Part shown: positions 38,272-51,504 of the stretch, one piece after another
Layout: the number at the start of each line of letters is the position of its first letter
How positions within the stretch are numbered: position 1 is the stretch's first letter
NCBI GenBank assembly: GCA_025331435.1
Contig: JAIWNI010000006.1
Span: forward strand, 124,001 to 188,000
Length of the DNA stretch: 64,000 nucleotides
From: Choanephora cucurbitarum
Taxonomy: Eukaryota > Mucoromycota > Mucoromycetes > Mucorales > Choanephoraceae
Direction: 5' to 3'
Notes under the pieces: model-generated
What the model saw: the letters and a program-made list of their open reading frames with translations, nothing else
Database searches by the model: none
What the model was told of the DNA's origin: nothing
Made by a program: the position numbers and the translations under genes

Positions 38272-39858
38272 ATTTCTCTTTTTTAAATAAACAAACTATC
38301 TGTTGATGTAATGATGTTGTTTTCGCGGTTTGAATTGTGAAATGAATGAAATTTCATTTAAGCATTGCAGCACTAAGCCAAATGAACTGATTTCCAAATC
38401 AGGTTTCTTTTTTAGTTGAGAAAGGCTTTTTCTTAGTTATTGTTGATTGAGTAAATGATAAAACAAAAGAAGAAGAAGCGTATGCTTTGAAATGACCTCT
38501 CTTGTTTATTGCCAAAACTAACTTGGAAGCGAGTGAACTACGTGTTAAGACACCGCTTCAGTCATGTTTACACACGCTTTTGACCCGAGAAGGTAGAGTC
38601 CTGAATGATACTTTGTATATGTATATGTGTGTTTGCAGTTCTCCTGTAGCCACATGGTGCTCAGTTGCTTGAATCAAATGTTTATTTTTTTGGGTGTAGG
38701 TTACATAGTCAACATTTGGATATGAATCACGCTAGGAAGATTGTATCAAGCATTCTACAGTGTTCTTAAAGACGTCAACATGTTATTATAATCAAACTTT
38801 CTTTTCCTTCTTCAAAGTTTTACTTGAGAGCATATGGGATTGCTTGAAAGATCAGGATAACCATTTCCTGGTTACAAGTTGGAGGGCATGCCATTCTATC
38901 GCTATATCACAATACTGATATGCTATTGACTCCTTTGTAAAGCATGCATTATTTATCTTATGCGGTTAACAATGACATACGCATCTTGTGAATAAACGAT
39001 TCTATCATTCAAAGTTTATTGTGAATCTCTCAAGATGCTTCTACTTTTGCCGTGTCTACAGTTATGTTGATGAATACAAGTATCTTTATGAAAAAGGACC
39101 TTGAGCCAAATGGCTCTGTTGTTATTGAACATTAGAAGAAAATCCTTCGATCATTCCATAAATAACAATTTCAAACTTGAGTGCCTTCCCCAAAAAGAAA
39201 TCTATTCCCAAGCTCTCGACTGGTTTTTTTTGTTGAAAGGTTGATAATCAAGTTGTATAAAAAACATAAAATTGAGTTGACGCTATTGTCAATTTCCTCG
39301 TGTGCAATCATTGGTAAAATAAGCGATTATTAATATACGATAGTTACTAAGTAATAGATGCACAGTAAAGCTGTAAAAAGATAAGAATAAGACAAGAAGC
39401 GCTCAAACAAATTCGTGTACTCATGATACATCCCAACTCAACAGTATAGTTATTGTTCTCTCTAAAAAGCAATAGATTGCTGCTGAAAAGACTGTGCGCA
39501 AAACACATTAAAGAAACAAGAGTCCGCTCATCCAACGATTAACGGTTACACAAAATGAAAATTGTGTCTAATTCATATAACTTGCCTCACCTCTTTTTTT
39601 ATCTATTTGGCGGGATTTTCACGTTTCTTTTTGCAGATTCAAGGCTCTAATTACTGTTTTCCCTGCTTTTCCTTCGCTTACACCAATTTTCGATTGTTTA
39701 GGCAACTCCCAGTCCATTCTTTTTCTTTCCTTCTCTTCTTCTCTTTTACTTTCATACCCCCTCTCTTTCTTCCCTCTCCCCCTTTATTTTTCTTCTTCTT
39801 CTTTTCTTCTTTAAATCTAACAGTAGAATCACCTCATCTCTAAAAAATAACTAAATAA
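38272..39858. other. Intergenic region, nothing clear
   Basis: About 1.6 kb between profilin and the F-BAR gene. It is AT-rich; the last 150 bp before 39859 are strongly CT-rich (CCCTCTCTTTC type) and probably form the core promoter. No gene or RNA was recognised. Confidence 0.5.
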
Positions 39859-42845
39859 ATGATTACTGAACTCGATCAAAAAAGTTCATTTGCTGAAACA
39901 TTTCTCGTAAGTCATTACCTATTGGGTTTGGCAGTGGACAGGTTTACTTAGAGTATGGTTTATAGGGAGGACGACTCAAAGTTGGAGTTGATTCTTGTCA
40001 GGCTCGTTTAGCATCAGCTATGAAATTAAATGACGAATTAGCTGACTATTTCAAAGAAAGGTTAGACTATAACAATTAATTAAGGCGAAGGCACTAACTC
40101 TGTTAATTAGAGCTCAAATCGAAGACACATATGCCAAAAGTATTGCTAAATTAGCAAAGAAAAACCATATTTCAAACAAGTCAGCACTAGGGTAAGTGAA
40201 AGAAAGCTTTGCTCTTACAAGCACATGTCACTCATTAATTGTTACTTGCAAATTTAAAGGACGTTCCTGCCATTATGGGAAACACTTCAAGCTGAATTGG
40301 ATCAATTGTCGACAATTCATACCGAATATGCCTCTGCCATTGTCGAGACTGTTGAAAACCCACTTCGAGCTGCTCTTTCAGCCAACGGTTCTTATGCATA
40401 CGTTCAATCAGTATGTGACAGTAACAAGGATCGTTATAGATAGATTGACACCAACTCTTTTTCAATGATAGATATATGATCATATTCAAAGAATAGCTCG
40501 GCTTTGTGATGATGTAGAAAACAAGATACATAGAGTAAGTTGGTTACTTATCTAGAAAGAAAGGGGAATAAAACTGAATTCAGTTTATAGGCAAAGAAAA
40601 GCAGTAAAAATGAATCAAAAGCTGCAGAATACAATAATTTGAGAGAGTACAGATTTGCTGAATTGCAAAAAACTAGTAACGATTATTTAGAGGTAAAATG
40701 ATGCATACTTTTTTTTTCTCTGTTGGGATAGGTCATGGAAAGAGAACTGATGGGTTCAAGGATTTGATAGAAACTTCAACCGATGGACGAATATCGCTTA
40801 GATCTTCTTAAGTCACTTGTGCACCAATTTGAAGATATTCAGCAACATCATGCTCAGAGAGTGATAGAGGTAAGAAATCCATTCAAATACAACAATAGAT
40901 ATTAAGCCTTTATACGTTACATAGCTATCCAGTCTTGGCATTGCCACAGCTGCTAGCCTTTCTGTGGATGAGGAAATCAACCATTTCTGTCGATCTCATT
41001 CTTCTAACAGCACACAGCCATCTCAGCCGCATAGTTTACAAGAACAAGAGACTGCTTCATCTTTGATTGAAGTGGATCAGATCGTTCCTGAGCCTTCTAT
41101 TTCAGCAGCAAGTTCAAGGCTATCAGCAACACCATCAAGCACTCCTCCAAACAAAAAAGATCGAAAGAAATGTAGGTCATGAACCACAATCTAAAACAGG
41201 ATGTCTAATTGATTTTCCTTAGTTTTCTCCACATTGGTATCTATTAGACGTAAGCCCAAGGCTGATACTAGTTCATCTGACAATAATGTATTAAGTGTCG
41301 ATCAATTCTTACGCACCGAAAGAAAGCGCAGTGTCAGTAATGCGGACAGTGTTGCTGAGTCTGCTCACTCAGCTACATCATACAACACAATGGAACATCA
41401 ACAGTATCATCATGAATCTAGCTTTGACAGAGCTTCTCATGCAAATGGCAGTATCGATCTTGCATCACCAAGTTCGCCTACTTCAATGAACACATCTATC
41501 ATGAATGCTCCAAGCATCAATGAAAGTTTCTCAAACTTATCATCTTCTCAACAACCTGTACGTGTATTCTTTTTCCTTTAAGAGAGAGAAAAAAATACTT
41601 AATTTTCCTTCTCTATAGCCACTTATTCTTGTTGATGCTGAAGGTTATTCTATACCTCCACCAGATCGTAGTGCTTGGCCCAATGATAATAGTACAATGA
41701 ATGATTCTCTGATAGACACTGATGACATGAACTCGGATGCTGAAAGGTAAGGAAACGGCATGATACAAATAATGAGCCTGACTGACTCCTTCAATAGTAG
41801 TGTATTTGGCAACCCTCGTATCCGAGTAGATATCAGGAATGAAGTAGTGAATGAAGAGGATGCTTCTCAATCTGCTGTTGCTCTCAACAGAGTAGCAACA
41901 TTATTGAAAGAAAAGAATTCGACGAGCATACCCACAAGGCGTCTCAGAGGACGTAGAGAAATGAGAGCTACTCAACTCTACTCTGTCGTTGAACAGGGAC
42001 AAATTGCATCCAGTCTGAATAAGGTTGACGATGAAAGTGCATCAGATATCACACCCACAGTGACTGCATCGTCTTCTTCGCTGTCCAATCCATTTGAGGC
42101 ATCTCAGGAGAGAATCATAGAAGAAGATGAAGAGGAAGTACCAACAATCAATGTACACACAACTGAGACACTACATGTTGTTTCAAGGGGCGGTCAAGCA
42201 GAGCAACCGACTGTTTTGGGCGAAATCAGTATTGAATACAAGGGGCCCATTGTTACTGAGCAAGACGTCTGCTTTAGACTCAACAGCTCCTTTGGTACCG
42301 TAGAGACAACAGAGTATGTTGAGGTGATGGAAGGCCACCATGATGTGTTTAAGGTCAACACACACTTGTTTGAGAACCAGTCTGCTCCTGTCGTGTGTAT
42401 CAAATACCAGGTCACTGTAGATGAAGCTCAGGTTCCTCTTGTGGTGAAGCATATGTGGAAATGCGAGACAGACAAGAGTCGAGTGTTGATCAAGTATCAT
42501 GCAACAAAGCCTCATTTAGAAAACGTTGCTTTTGTGACTTTATTGAGTGGCGATGTACAAAGTGCGTCTAGTATCCCTGATGGTGAGCTTATCTTGGCTC
42601 AAAAGAGAATGCGATGGTACCTTGGTGATATCAACCATACAGACGAATCTGTCATTAAAGCTCAATTCAACACACTTGAACAAGCTACACCTCAGCCTAT
42701 TGCTGTTCGTTTTGAAATCAAGGATCAACTGCTGACTGATGCTCATATAGAACAAGGCAGAGATCACTTACCCTCTTCCTTATGGGCCAATATCGGCACT
42801 AACCTTAAATCCGTCAAGACTGGTAAATATGTTGCTGAAGTCTAG
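39859..42845 (+). CDS. SYP1: F-BAR / muniscin-homology endocytic adaptor (Syp1/FCHo)
   Basis: Eleven exons: 39859-39906, 39966-40060, 40111-40191, 40260-40410, 40472-40534, 40591-40692, 40771-40869, 40925-41171, 41223-41557, 41619-41746, 41798-42845, giving 798 aa. The N-terminal 220 residues form an F-BAR domain (KLNDELADYFKERAQIEDTY, LQAELDQLSTIHTEYASAIV). A Ser-rich linker follows, and the last 250 residues resemble the mu-homology domain (LGEISIEYKGP, then VVCIKYQVTVDEAQVPLVVK). This architecture is typical of Syp1/FCHo proteins, which arrive early at clathrin-coated pits, bend the membrane and recruit adaptors. Membership is from domain order and motifs; no search was run. Confidence 0.87.
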
Positions 42846-43308
42846 AGCAATTTCTCTCTATTTTTTTTTATTGCTGCATTATCTTAGAATTTTAATTGCA
42901 TGAAAAAAAAAAGCGTCTTTTCCTGGATACTATGGGAAATTGATGTACTGTATGCCAAATCAACAAATATTTAGTGTAAAAAAAAAACATACAAATATTA
43001 TTGTAGCTGATTGCAATAAATAGCCTTTCTGAAAGCTTAATTATGTCTCTTATCGTTATGTTATTTCAACTGCATTATGCTACATAAGGGCTGCATATCA
43101 ATTTGCTTATTCTAAACCAATCTTTCTTGTCTTTCCCTTAGAATAAGATCCCCCCCCCCAAAAAAAAAGGGAGAGGATAACACAAATAAAGGCGTATTGT
43201 TTGTATATCTTAAATTCACAATAATAAATTGTTTCAGTATGATTTTAATAACAAAATAAAAAGGAAAACTTCTAAATAAAACAAAGTCTATTATTCATAA
43301 AAAAAGGG

Positions 43309-44280
43309 TTATTGTGGGGCAGGGGCATTGTGGAATAAATAAGAAACCGATTCACCGTTATGAGTTCTTCTGATAGCCTCGGCAAGGGTGGGTGAAATGT
43401 CAATGATATCCAACTTGGGACAGCGAGCCAACTTCTCTTCTGAGGGAATAGTATTAGTAATCACCATCTTTTCAATAACAGAGTCATTGATGACTTGAAT
43501 AGCCTTTCCAGAGAGAATACCGTGAGCTACAATGGCATACACCTTCTCAGCACCATTTTCCATCAAGGTCTTTGCAGCAAGGCCTAGTGTACCACATGTA
43601 TCGGCCATATCATCTACCAAAATGGCAATCTTGCCTGTCACATCACCCACCAATACCATGCGAGATACCTCGTTAGCCTTCTTGCGTTCTTTGTGAATCA
43701 AAGCAAAGTCGAGTTGAAGGTTATCGGCAATAGAGGTTGCTCTCTTGGCACCACCAGCATCAGGTGAGACAATCATGGCATTCTCCCAGTTAGGAATCTT
43801 TGTCTTGATGTATTGAATAGTAGAGGGTTCACAATAAAGATTGTCGACAGGAATGTTGAAGAAGCCTTGGATTTGAGAGGCATGCAGATCCATGGTGATG
43901 ACATGGTCAGCACCAGCCACGGTCAACATATTGGCAGTGAGACGAGCAGTAATAGGGGCTCTTGATTTGTCCTTCTTATCTTGGCGTGCATAGAAGAAAC
44001 ATGGGATTACTGCAGTGATACGACGAGCAGAAGCAGTCTTGCAGGCATTGATCATGATCAACAATTCCATAAGATTATCATTGATTTCACCACAACCAGA
44101 CTGAATGATAAAGACGTCTTCATCACGTACTGATTCTCCAATCTTGACCGAGGTTTCTTGATTAGAGAACTTTTCGACTGTGGCCTTAGCAAGCTGGATT
44201 CCCAATCGCTTGGCAACTAAGGCAGCAAGGGCAGGAGAGGCATTACCTGTGAATATCTTGATGGCGTTGTCTGCTGGCAT
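43309..44280 (-). CDS. PRS: Ribose-phosphate pyrophosphokinase (PRPP synthetase)
   Basis: A single exon of 323 aa. Family signatures: [20 protein letters not shown], the ATP/ribose loop [20 protein letters not shown], the divalent-metal helix [11 protein letters not shown], the flexible loop region [17 protein letters not shown], and the PRPP-binding [12 protein letters not shown]. It makes PRPP from ribose 5-phosphate and ATP for purine, pyrimidine, His, Trp and NAD synthesis in the cytosol. Fungi often hold several PRS paralogues that form mixed complexes; which one this is cannot be told. Length is normal with no insertion. Lack of introns and biased codons fit high expression. It lies tail to tail with the F-BAR gene. 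Confidence 0.94.
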   Translation of the reverse strand: MPADNAIKIFTGNASPALAALVAKRLGIQLAKATVEKFSNQETSVKIGESVRDEDVFIIQSGCGEINDNLMELLIMINACKTASARRITAVIPCFFYARQDKKDKSRAPITARLTANMLTVAGADHVITMDLHASQIQGFFNIPVDNLYCEPSTIQYIKTKIPNWENAMIVSPDAGGAKRATSIADNLQLDFALIHKERKKANEVSRMVLVGDVTGKIAILVDDMADTCGTLGLAAKTLMENGAEKVYAIVAHGILSGKAIQVINDSVIEKMVITNTIPSEEKLARCPKLDIIDISPTLAEAIRRTHNGESVSYLFHNAPAPQ

Positions 44281-44509
44281 ATTTTAATACTTTTTCTCTT
44301 TCATTATAACATCAAAAAAAAAAGAAAAAAAAATTGATTGTAAGATGGATATTTTTTTCATCTGTGTGACTTAGAAAACTCGGAAGAGAAAAAGTATGAA
44401 TTCACAAGCCAAAATGACATCGCTTTTATTTTATTATGATTGGTGAAATTGAGAAAATATGTACATGATATAATTTATACTAAGAAAACGGCAAAGCAAG
44501 CAAGGGAAA

Positions 44510-44800
44510 CTAATCGTCAAAGACAGCATTTACAGAAGGGGTAAAGACAGTAGCAGTAGTGCTCTCGTTGGCTTTTGAGGCAGCAGCACTTGAGGCAGAG
44601 GCATTAGGTGTAGGAGTAGATGTATGGCCTTGAGGAGCATAGAGTGTAGAGTCGGTCAAAGGTGCTGCTTGATGATGGGCCTTTTCAAGTTGATAGTTGG
44701 GTTCTTGGTGGTTAAAGGCAGAGACACGAGAAGCGAAATAAGTGCGAACCAATGAACGCTTGGAAATGGCAACAGAAGGACGAATAACTTGAGGGATCAT
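44510..44800 (-). CDS. Small probable mitochondrial protein, unknown
   Basis: A 96-aa frame. The ATG at 44800 was chosen because the upstream part of the same open frame (to 44938) is low-complexity promoter sequence with a T-rich run. The N-terminus (MIPQVIRPSVAISKRSLVRT then YFASRVSAF) is basic, amphipathic and free of acid residues for about 30 positions, as in a matrix-targeting presequence. The rest is Ala/Ser/Thr-rich and ends in an acidic FDD. No family recognised. It lies on the same strand as PRS, 229 bp upstream. Confidence 0.55.
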   Translation of the reverse strand: MIPQVIRPSVAISKRSLVRTYFASRVSAFNHQEPNYQLEKAHHQAAPLTDSTLYAPQGHTSTPTPNASASSAAASKANESTTATVFTPSVNAVFDD

Positions 44801-47800
44801 GATAGAAGAGAGAAAGTAATATGAAGAAAAAAAAAAGAAAATCAGCGCGTATTTATATTCCAAAGCACTGCATGTGAAGAGGCATGGTAAAAGCGAATAC
44901 TCATGTGACACTCTCCTATCTCTTATTTTCCTTTTCATGCATTTTTACCACTCATAGCTCAGAAATGAAAAACATCATCCAACGCCTATTCTCATTGGCA
45001 CTCCTCCCCTAGGTTTGTTGGGGGAACTAATGGAAGCACTACCAAAATAGGATTTCTCTCCTTTTAGAAATACTTCATACTACAATCATCTTAACACCTT
45101 ATTTTATTTTGTTGGGTAACCATATTTTGTCGTCTAACTACTCCCCCAACTCTCTTTAACAAGTCGTCAGATAAAAAGTTTTTTTTATTTGTATGTGAGT
45201 GGGGCTAGTTTGTGTATATTTGTTAAGACGATCATCTTATTCTAACCTCTCTCTCTTTCTCTCTTTTTTTTGTATGTGTCTTGTATCACTAGACTCATAT
45301 CAGCTTATGTGTCAGAATGATGGCTTATAACGAATGTTTAGACTTCTGAGTCGGATAGATAGTATTACCTTTTTTGACCTTATTCCACGTCGACTTTTTT
45401 TCGCACTAGTTCCGAAATTGATTGGGGCACACAAGACGATTAAATTAGCACATCTATTCTAGAAATTTCATAGTAGAGTACTTTTGAGCGATAGAAAATA
45501 AAATGAAACCAAGCGAGATAAAAGGAGGTAGAGATAGGCCTATCTGTATAACCTGTTGTCTATGGAGCTAGTATGTGTTCGTTAAGTCATTATGAGCTTG
45601 TGTTTCTACAGGAATGTTCTACCTAAAAGCTATCTATTTTTTTTGTGATCTAAACAGTCTTGTCTATGTTTGTTTTCTTGTAATTCATTGCTAGAAATCA
45701 GACTAGTCTTTATATTGAAACCATCAAGCTTTCTTCTGTCCTCTGATGCGCTAGGTTTCTAATCTATCATCTGAAAGGAGGGGGAACCTAAAGCTTAATT
45801 GTTTTGCAACTATAGTGTTTAACTTCCAAAGCGATAAAAAGCACAAGGCGAATTTTTGCTAGCAACTGGTTTGCTCAAATCAATCTCTTTCTTGCAAAAG
45901 GCCAATTGTTCCACGGGATTGTCAACAGGACGATCACAAATCGACTCTAAAGTAACACCATCATTCCATTTGGCACTAGTGAAACCTTTGTTGTTTTGTT
46001 TCCCACAAAGCAGGCTGTGCTGTATGGAACTAAACGGTGTCTTAGACAATCTGAACAAAATAAACGAAAGTGATATTGAAAATCAAGATTTTGAATTCTT
46101 TTTTTTTTTTTAATTATTGCTGTTACTGTAGTTAGTTATTTCAAAAAAGAATTAGGGTCTCGATGCCTAGGGCAATCAAATATGTTGTGTTACTGGATAA
46201 CAAGGACTTTTGTGAGAATGAATGCATTAGACGGCTGGAACAATACAGCCTATTCAAACACAAGAAGACTGTATTTCTCTTTTGTTTTGCTTAAAGTATG
46301 TAGGAAGAGAGAGATAGGGAGATTTATAATAAGCTAGTCTAAATTGAACACTATGCTGTTTATTCAAGATTTGATAGCAAGCTCAACTAGATGATATCCC
46401 TTTTAATCTAGATTGTTTTTTAATCAAAGACATGATAAAGCACCCAAAATGAGCTTAGTAATTACTGTAAAAACCGATGTCTTTTTTTTTCTTGGCTAAA
46501 GGACTTATATTTACTTTGTTTGTTTTCTTCGACTTGGGTCAATTCGATTACTCACCGAAGTGTTTATTCGATTGATGGAAATTGAAAGGCAATAGCGATA
46601 TATATCAACTAACATCAATGCAAGCTTCTAACAGTAAAGCCAACAGACTTACTACCAAATTCATCCCACCTAAACATGACATCTCAATAAAACCTGTGCT
46701 TATGAAGAAAAAAGACATTCGATCATATATTACAAAAGCATTACTCAAGTGACGGATGACCTGTTCATTTTATAAAACTTATAGGCTCAGCGATCTTGTA
46801 CATTCTTTCTATCCTGAATTCGAACAATTGCTTTAAAAAAAAGTGCACTAAAATGCAAGCCAGATAAACTCATATGAGCGAAATTTGCTTTGTCCTTCTA
46901 CCGTCAGAAAAAAAAAAGATTACCCAAGTACGAAATGATCACCTGCATTTAGTGTTGGTTGGTTGCGTGGATTATTGCTTTCAAATTCTTATACTATGGA
47001 TTTTTTTTTTTCAAGAAAAAAGAAGGAAGGGGGCGTTTGTTTGGGGACAGGTCTCGTTCAAACTCAAGTCGCGTGGTATCGGTCCTACATAGAGTCAGAA
47101 GTGCAGATTGCAATCGATATGAACGTTTACTTTTTTTTAGCTGCTTGTAAGTGATGACAGATATCAATGAGTTTAAAGTTACCGGTTCAATAAACAAAGA
47201 GTATTAGGCAGGTATAGGAATTAGATCTATAGAGCTCATACTGTTTGGGAAAACAGCAATGTACATCATACAGACAAGAGCACCACTAATAAGGCATGAG
47301 ATGATGGCAAGCGTGAGTAGATCATGCAACTCATGTAGTGACAACAGGTAATGACTTGAGTATTTGTATTGACTATAACAAGCTTTCATTTGACTATGGT
47401 TCTCCCAGAACATCTGATGCAGTTGGCGACACACAGAATCTGATCTTAGAGAACAAAGTCGCTCCTGTACAACAATGGCTGCAGGTTTTGGTAAGAAACA
47501 ATAAGATTTCTTTTTTGTTTATGCGAGAAAGCAGGAACCACTGTAAAAACAAATAAGCAAGGTTAAGAATAAACGCGTGATATTTAGCTTGTTACATGAA
47601 GCTCTAAATGCATTTATCGAAACTATCTTTGTGCCTTGTACTTAATAGGTATCTAACACCGAAAGTACAGTGCAGAATACGTATTCATATAAATGTCAAT
47701 TGAGAATAAATTACTTTTTTTTATCTTATATTCTGAGAGGCATGCCTCCAAAGCATTAGTCTAACTTTGGTTTGCACCAGTGAAATGAAAGAAAAGTAGC

Positions 47801-48776
47801 ATCTTTATCGCAAAATACCTTGTACATGATCTCAAATGTATGTATGTTTGTAGAATCTTTGGACGCTCCTTCATCCTTCCCTGAGTCTATCAGTTATTTG
47901 AATAGGCAACAAAGCACAAGGTCAGAATCAACTCTTGCAAAGAGAAAGAAGTATTACTACACTTGTATAGAGCTTGAGTATCTATTTCGATCGGCTATCA
48001 ATCCCGTATTGTTGTACTTGTATTCCTTGACCTTGCTTCCATATCAAGTTTCGCTTGATGGTTTGTCTGTTTGCTAATATACTGCAAAAAGTATATCTAT
48101 TCTATGTACACCACCCACAGTTTGTAGTGTACTGAATAAAGCACTTGCTTTAATTTCATTTAATTGTCTTAATAGACAAATTACCTTAATCTCAGGAAAG
48201 CCTGTCATCTCGAGAAGTGCATGTCATTTATTAAATACATATAGAGAGATTACTTTTGTAACAGTTTCAAGCATAAAACGAAAAGAAACCATGTCAGGCT
48301 AGATTATTATCTTCGAGTCTTTATCAGTCAATGTCTGTCAAACATCTTGGCTGAGACGCTCAGTATAACTCTGTTTACTTGTTATTGGAATATGAGTTTG
48401 TCAATCAATTAAGAAAAAAAAAATCCATGACGACATTTGTTTTTTTGTATCACACAGAAAGGTACAAGTAGTCCAAAAAAAACCAATGCTCGTAAATTAT
48501 TTTATTGACCTTACAAAGGGTGCATTGTATGTCAAAAGTACTACTTATAGCCATAGCTGATCGTCGCTTTTTTGCATAAATAGGACATCAGATATGAGTA
48601 ACAGTTTTAGTCTATCGGAGTCGCCGCTGAGATCTATAGACCAAACATTTCGATGGGGGTTTGTCTAATTACACGAGTCTTTTGTCATTGTTGTCGCGAT
48701 TGAATTTCAACCTTTACATGGTTCAAAGAAAAAGTAGGCAATAGTTGTCATAGGTACTTCTTGTTTTATTATGTAT
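44801..48776. other. 4-kb gene-poor region with coding-like fragments
   Basis: No complete gene was found. Fragments that read like protein: 45819-46051 minus strand (SIQHSLLCGKQNNKG, then RPVDNPVEQLAFCKKEIDL, no in-frame ATG, behind a TTCAG acceptor); 46163-46294 plus strand (a 43-aa ORF starting MPRAIKYVVLLDNKDF); 47204-47434 minus strand (with a hydrophobic helix LAIISCLISGALVCMMYIAV); and 47853-48077 plus strand. None has a recognisable domain, and they do not join with consistent phases. They may be decayed genes or undetected exons. The remainder is AT-rich. Confidence 0.4.
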
Positions 48777-50309
48777 TTAAAAGTCTGGAAATTTGTCTCC
48801 ATAAGGATCTTCAGCTGGAAGACCATATTGCTCATTTGTTTCGGGATATCTATCAAAATGACTTGCATCGCCTTCACCTTTTATCTGAGGAATATAGGGG
48901 GCCCGAATTTGCCGATTGGCAACACGGTCAAAGTCAACGCCTTGAAACCAAGGGTGTGATTTGATGTCATTGGCTCCGTTTTTTAGATTACCAAACCGAC
49001 GAGATAGATCAGAGGTCAATAGACGCTTCAATAAATCTTTGGCTTGAGGGTCAAAATAAGCTGGCCAGCGAATCTTTCCGTGCAAAATCTTTTCATAAAG
49101 CTTTAGGTGGTCATCGTCATAAAATGGTGGATAGCCTGCCAACATTTCGAACACTAAGACACCCAAACTCCACCAGTCCACTGCCTTACTGTAACCCTTC
49201 GACTGAATAATTTCAGGAGCTTGTGAAGATAAAGAATATAAGTAATTGTACTTTTCCTTTTTCATTCTCTCTATCTTTACCTAGATAATCAGGCGTACCA
49301 CACAGTGTCCAAGTGATGTCAGGTACATGCTTTGCAAAACCAAAGTCTGTAATCTTTATATGGCCATTCATATCTAATAATAGATTTTCTGGCTTCAAGT
49401 CGCGATAGACGACATCCTTTTTATGAAGATATTCAATGGCTAAAGTTACTTCTGCAGCATAAAATTTAGCCACATGATCTGGGAAACGCTAAAATGTTGC
49501 TTTCAATACCTTTGAATGTAGACCATCCAACTTTGCATCTTTTTTTTTTCTTACCTTACTTTTCCTTAGTACGCTAAACAATTCACCTCCAGGTACATAA
49601 TCCATGACCATATATAAATTGGAATCATCCTGAAAAGTTCCCCATAAATTAACAAGAAATGGATGTGCAACTGACTGTAAGATATTTTTCTCGTTATTGG
49701 TATGCTCGACTTGCTTTAGACGAACAACTTCTGTCTTTTTTAGGACCTTAATTGCGTAATATCGACCGTTATGTCTTGATTGCGACAAATGAACTCGCCC
49801 AAATGAACCCGTACCCAAAGTACGTAGGAGGTGAAAGTCATCGAGTTTCAATTTAGGCCGATTCTTCCGCTGATCCATAATCATTGAGTCATACTGTTGA
49901 TATCGGTGTTTTGAAGTGGCATCAACTATTGGCTTGTTTCAGTGTACAGACTCATCTAAAGAAAAAAAAAGTGTATGACTTACCACTTTGTTGCTCCTGT
50001 GATGACTGTGCTGTGGAAGCTATTGTAAGAAAACAAGTTAGATGAAAGCGATAACAAAACAAAACACTATTTACCTGGAGTATCAACATCCATGCTTTGT
50101 TGTATATCTTGCGATTGTCTAGGCGTTACATATCCAGTTGACTGATGGCTGTTTGCTTTTAGTTGTTGTTGTTCACTACCATGGTGATAAGCAGACGAAG
50201 TAGAAGAGTGTGGTGTATGTGTATCATAAAAAGCTCTCTCACTGTTAGGTGCTTCTTGTAGACTCTTGTTCACTTTTGTTTTATCAATAAGTTTGTTAAA
50301 AAAAGACAT
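48777..50309 (-). CDS. PKAC: cAMP-dependent protein kinase catalytic subunit
   Basis: Five exons: 50075-50309, 49984-50019, 49555-49925, 49281-49488, 48777-49219, giving 430 aa. An N-terminal region of about 115 residues, rich in Ser and Gln, is followed by the kinase: [12 protein letters not shown] loop (127-138), AIKVLKK with Lys150, catalytic YRDLKPEN (Asp244), DFG at 262-264, activation segment [14 protein letters not shown] with the Thr275 phosphosite, and an AGC tail ending FPDF, the short hydrophobic motif expected at the C-terminus of PKA. This kinase mediates cAMP signals for growth, dimorphism and germination in fungi. The third acceptor was placed after CCAATAG (49926); the earlier CTTTAG would lead to a stop. 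Confidence 0.92.
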
Positions 50310-51119
50310 ATTATTTTGATATGGGAAGCAACAGAGAAAAGAGGATTAGTACACGCATACAAACTTAGTACATCTTTTTTTTTTGTTTAGCCTACGGACT
50401 GTGATTTTTTTTTCGGTGAATAATTTCAGCTGCATTAAATTGCTTTTACTCGTCTTTAATGAACTCCGACCGGTTTTGAGGCGAATGATGACTAACGAAC
50501 TAAGAGTGCCACAAGAGAATTGGTGCAAGTGAGTCTTTTTCAAAGCTATAAAAGTATCATCTTCCTAGCTGGCAATTCTTTTCGAGACATTTTAACTTCT
50601 ATGCCTTTCCAAAATTCAGGGCTTGTTAAAAGATTTTGGGCGTATTATTTCAATAATGAAAAGTGTAGTTTTGGTTTGGTTGATAAACTTTTGTTTAGGT
50701 TCAGAATTGAGACTCTCTGTTCAATTGTTGCATAATATATTAAATTAATTCATTGTTATTGCATCTGGAGATATAATGGCCCATCTTGTGACGAAATGAT
50801 AGAGCATCCGTATACTGGCGATACATTACCATTGCTTAAATGGTCATTCACCTATAATAGATTTATTAGTCTTGACAATTTTTTAAACAAGTACAACGAA
50901 ATTATTTGCTCATCTTATTTTGCACAAAAAAAGCAAGATTACATAGACTATTATCCATTCATTTCAATCTTTTAGACTAAACGTTGAGGCTGACACCGAA
51001 AAATTGAACAAATCTAGCGCACTTCTTGTATGATGGTATAGTTTTGTGGTTTTTGACACATCTGGAGATCAAATTCTCTAAAAGAAGATATCTATAAAGA
51101 AGAAAAGAAGGGAAACCTG
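50310..51119. other. Intergenic region upstream of PKA
   Basis: AT-rich, about 800 bp. No gene was recognised. It may include decayed 5' parts of the transposase relic that starts near 51120, but no readable frame could be followed there. Confidence 0.4.
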
Positions 51120-51504
51120 TTGATAATCATTAGTGACCGAGGATATAGCGTAGGCTCAAGAATATGGGGTAATCTAAGATATAGTGGTGCTGGAAAGCAA
51201 GACATACATTCAAGATGTGCGGTTGTTTGTATCAAGAATGACAGCTATGTGTCTATTGTTTCAACAAGCTTACTCATAAAAAATCGTGTTCTATCAAGCA
51301 AGACAAAGTGACTTATAAGGAAATCAAAGGCCCTTCATCTGCTACAATTTTAACTGTCCTTCTATTCGAAACCATCGTAAGACAAGCTCAGAAGACAAAC
51401 TGTCTGCCGCTTCTGGTGACGACTTTGCTTGTCCAACAAACTCTCAAAAATCACCAGTCGCTAATTTTGTTAGTCATTTTGATGTGGCTACTCAGCCTCA
51501 CTAA
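51120..51504 (+). pseudogene. Fossil transposase fragment (zinc-ribbon, OrfB/TnpB-like type)
   Basis: Two protein-like pieces in different frames. Bases 51120-51311 read SDRGYSVGSRIWGNLRYSG and IHSRCAVVCIKNDSY; bases 51352-51504 read NCPSIRNHRKTSSEDKLSAA. The order (RuvC-like DRG..G.R.KG block, then a Cys-poor degraded zinc ribbon, then a C-P-S..R..D.LSA block) resembles the C-terminal half of transposases with OrfB-type zinc ribbon that are frequent in Mucorales. A frameshift and loss of the first Cys pair show it is dead. The family assignment is from memory of such proteins and is tentative. Confidence 0.35.
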
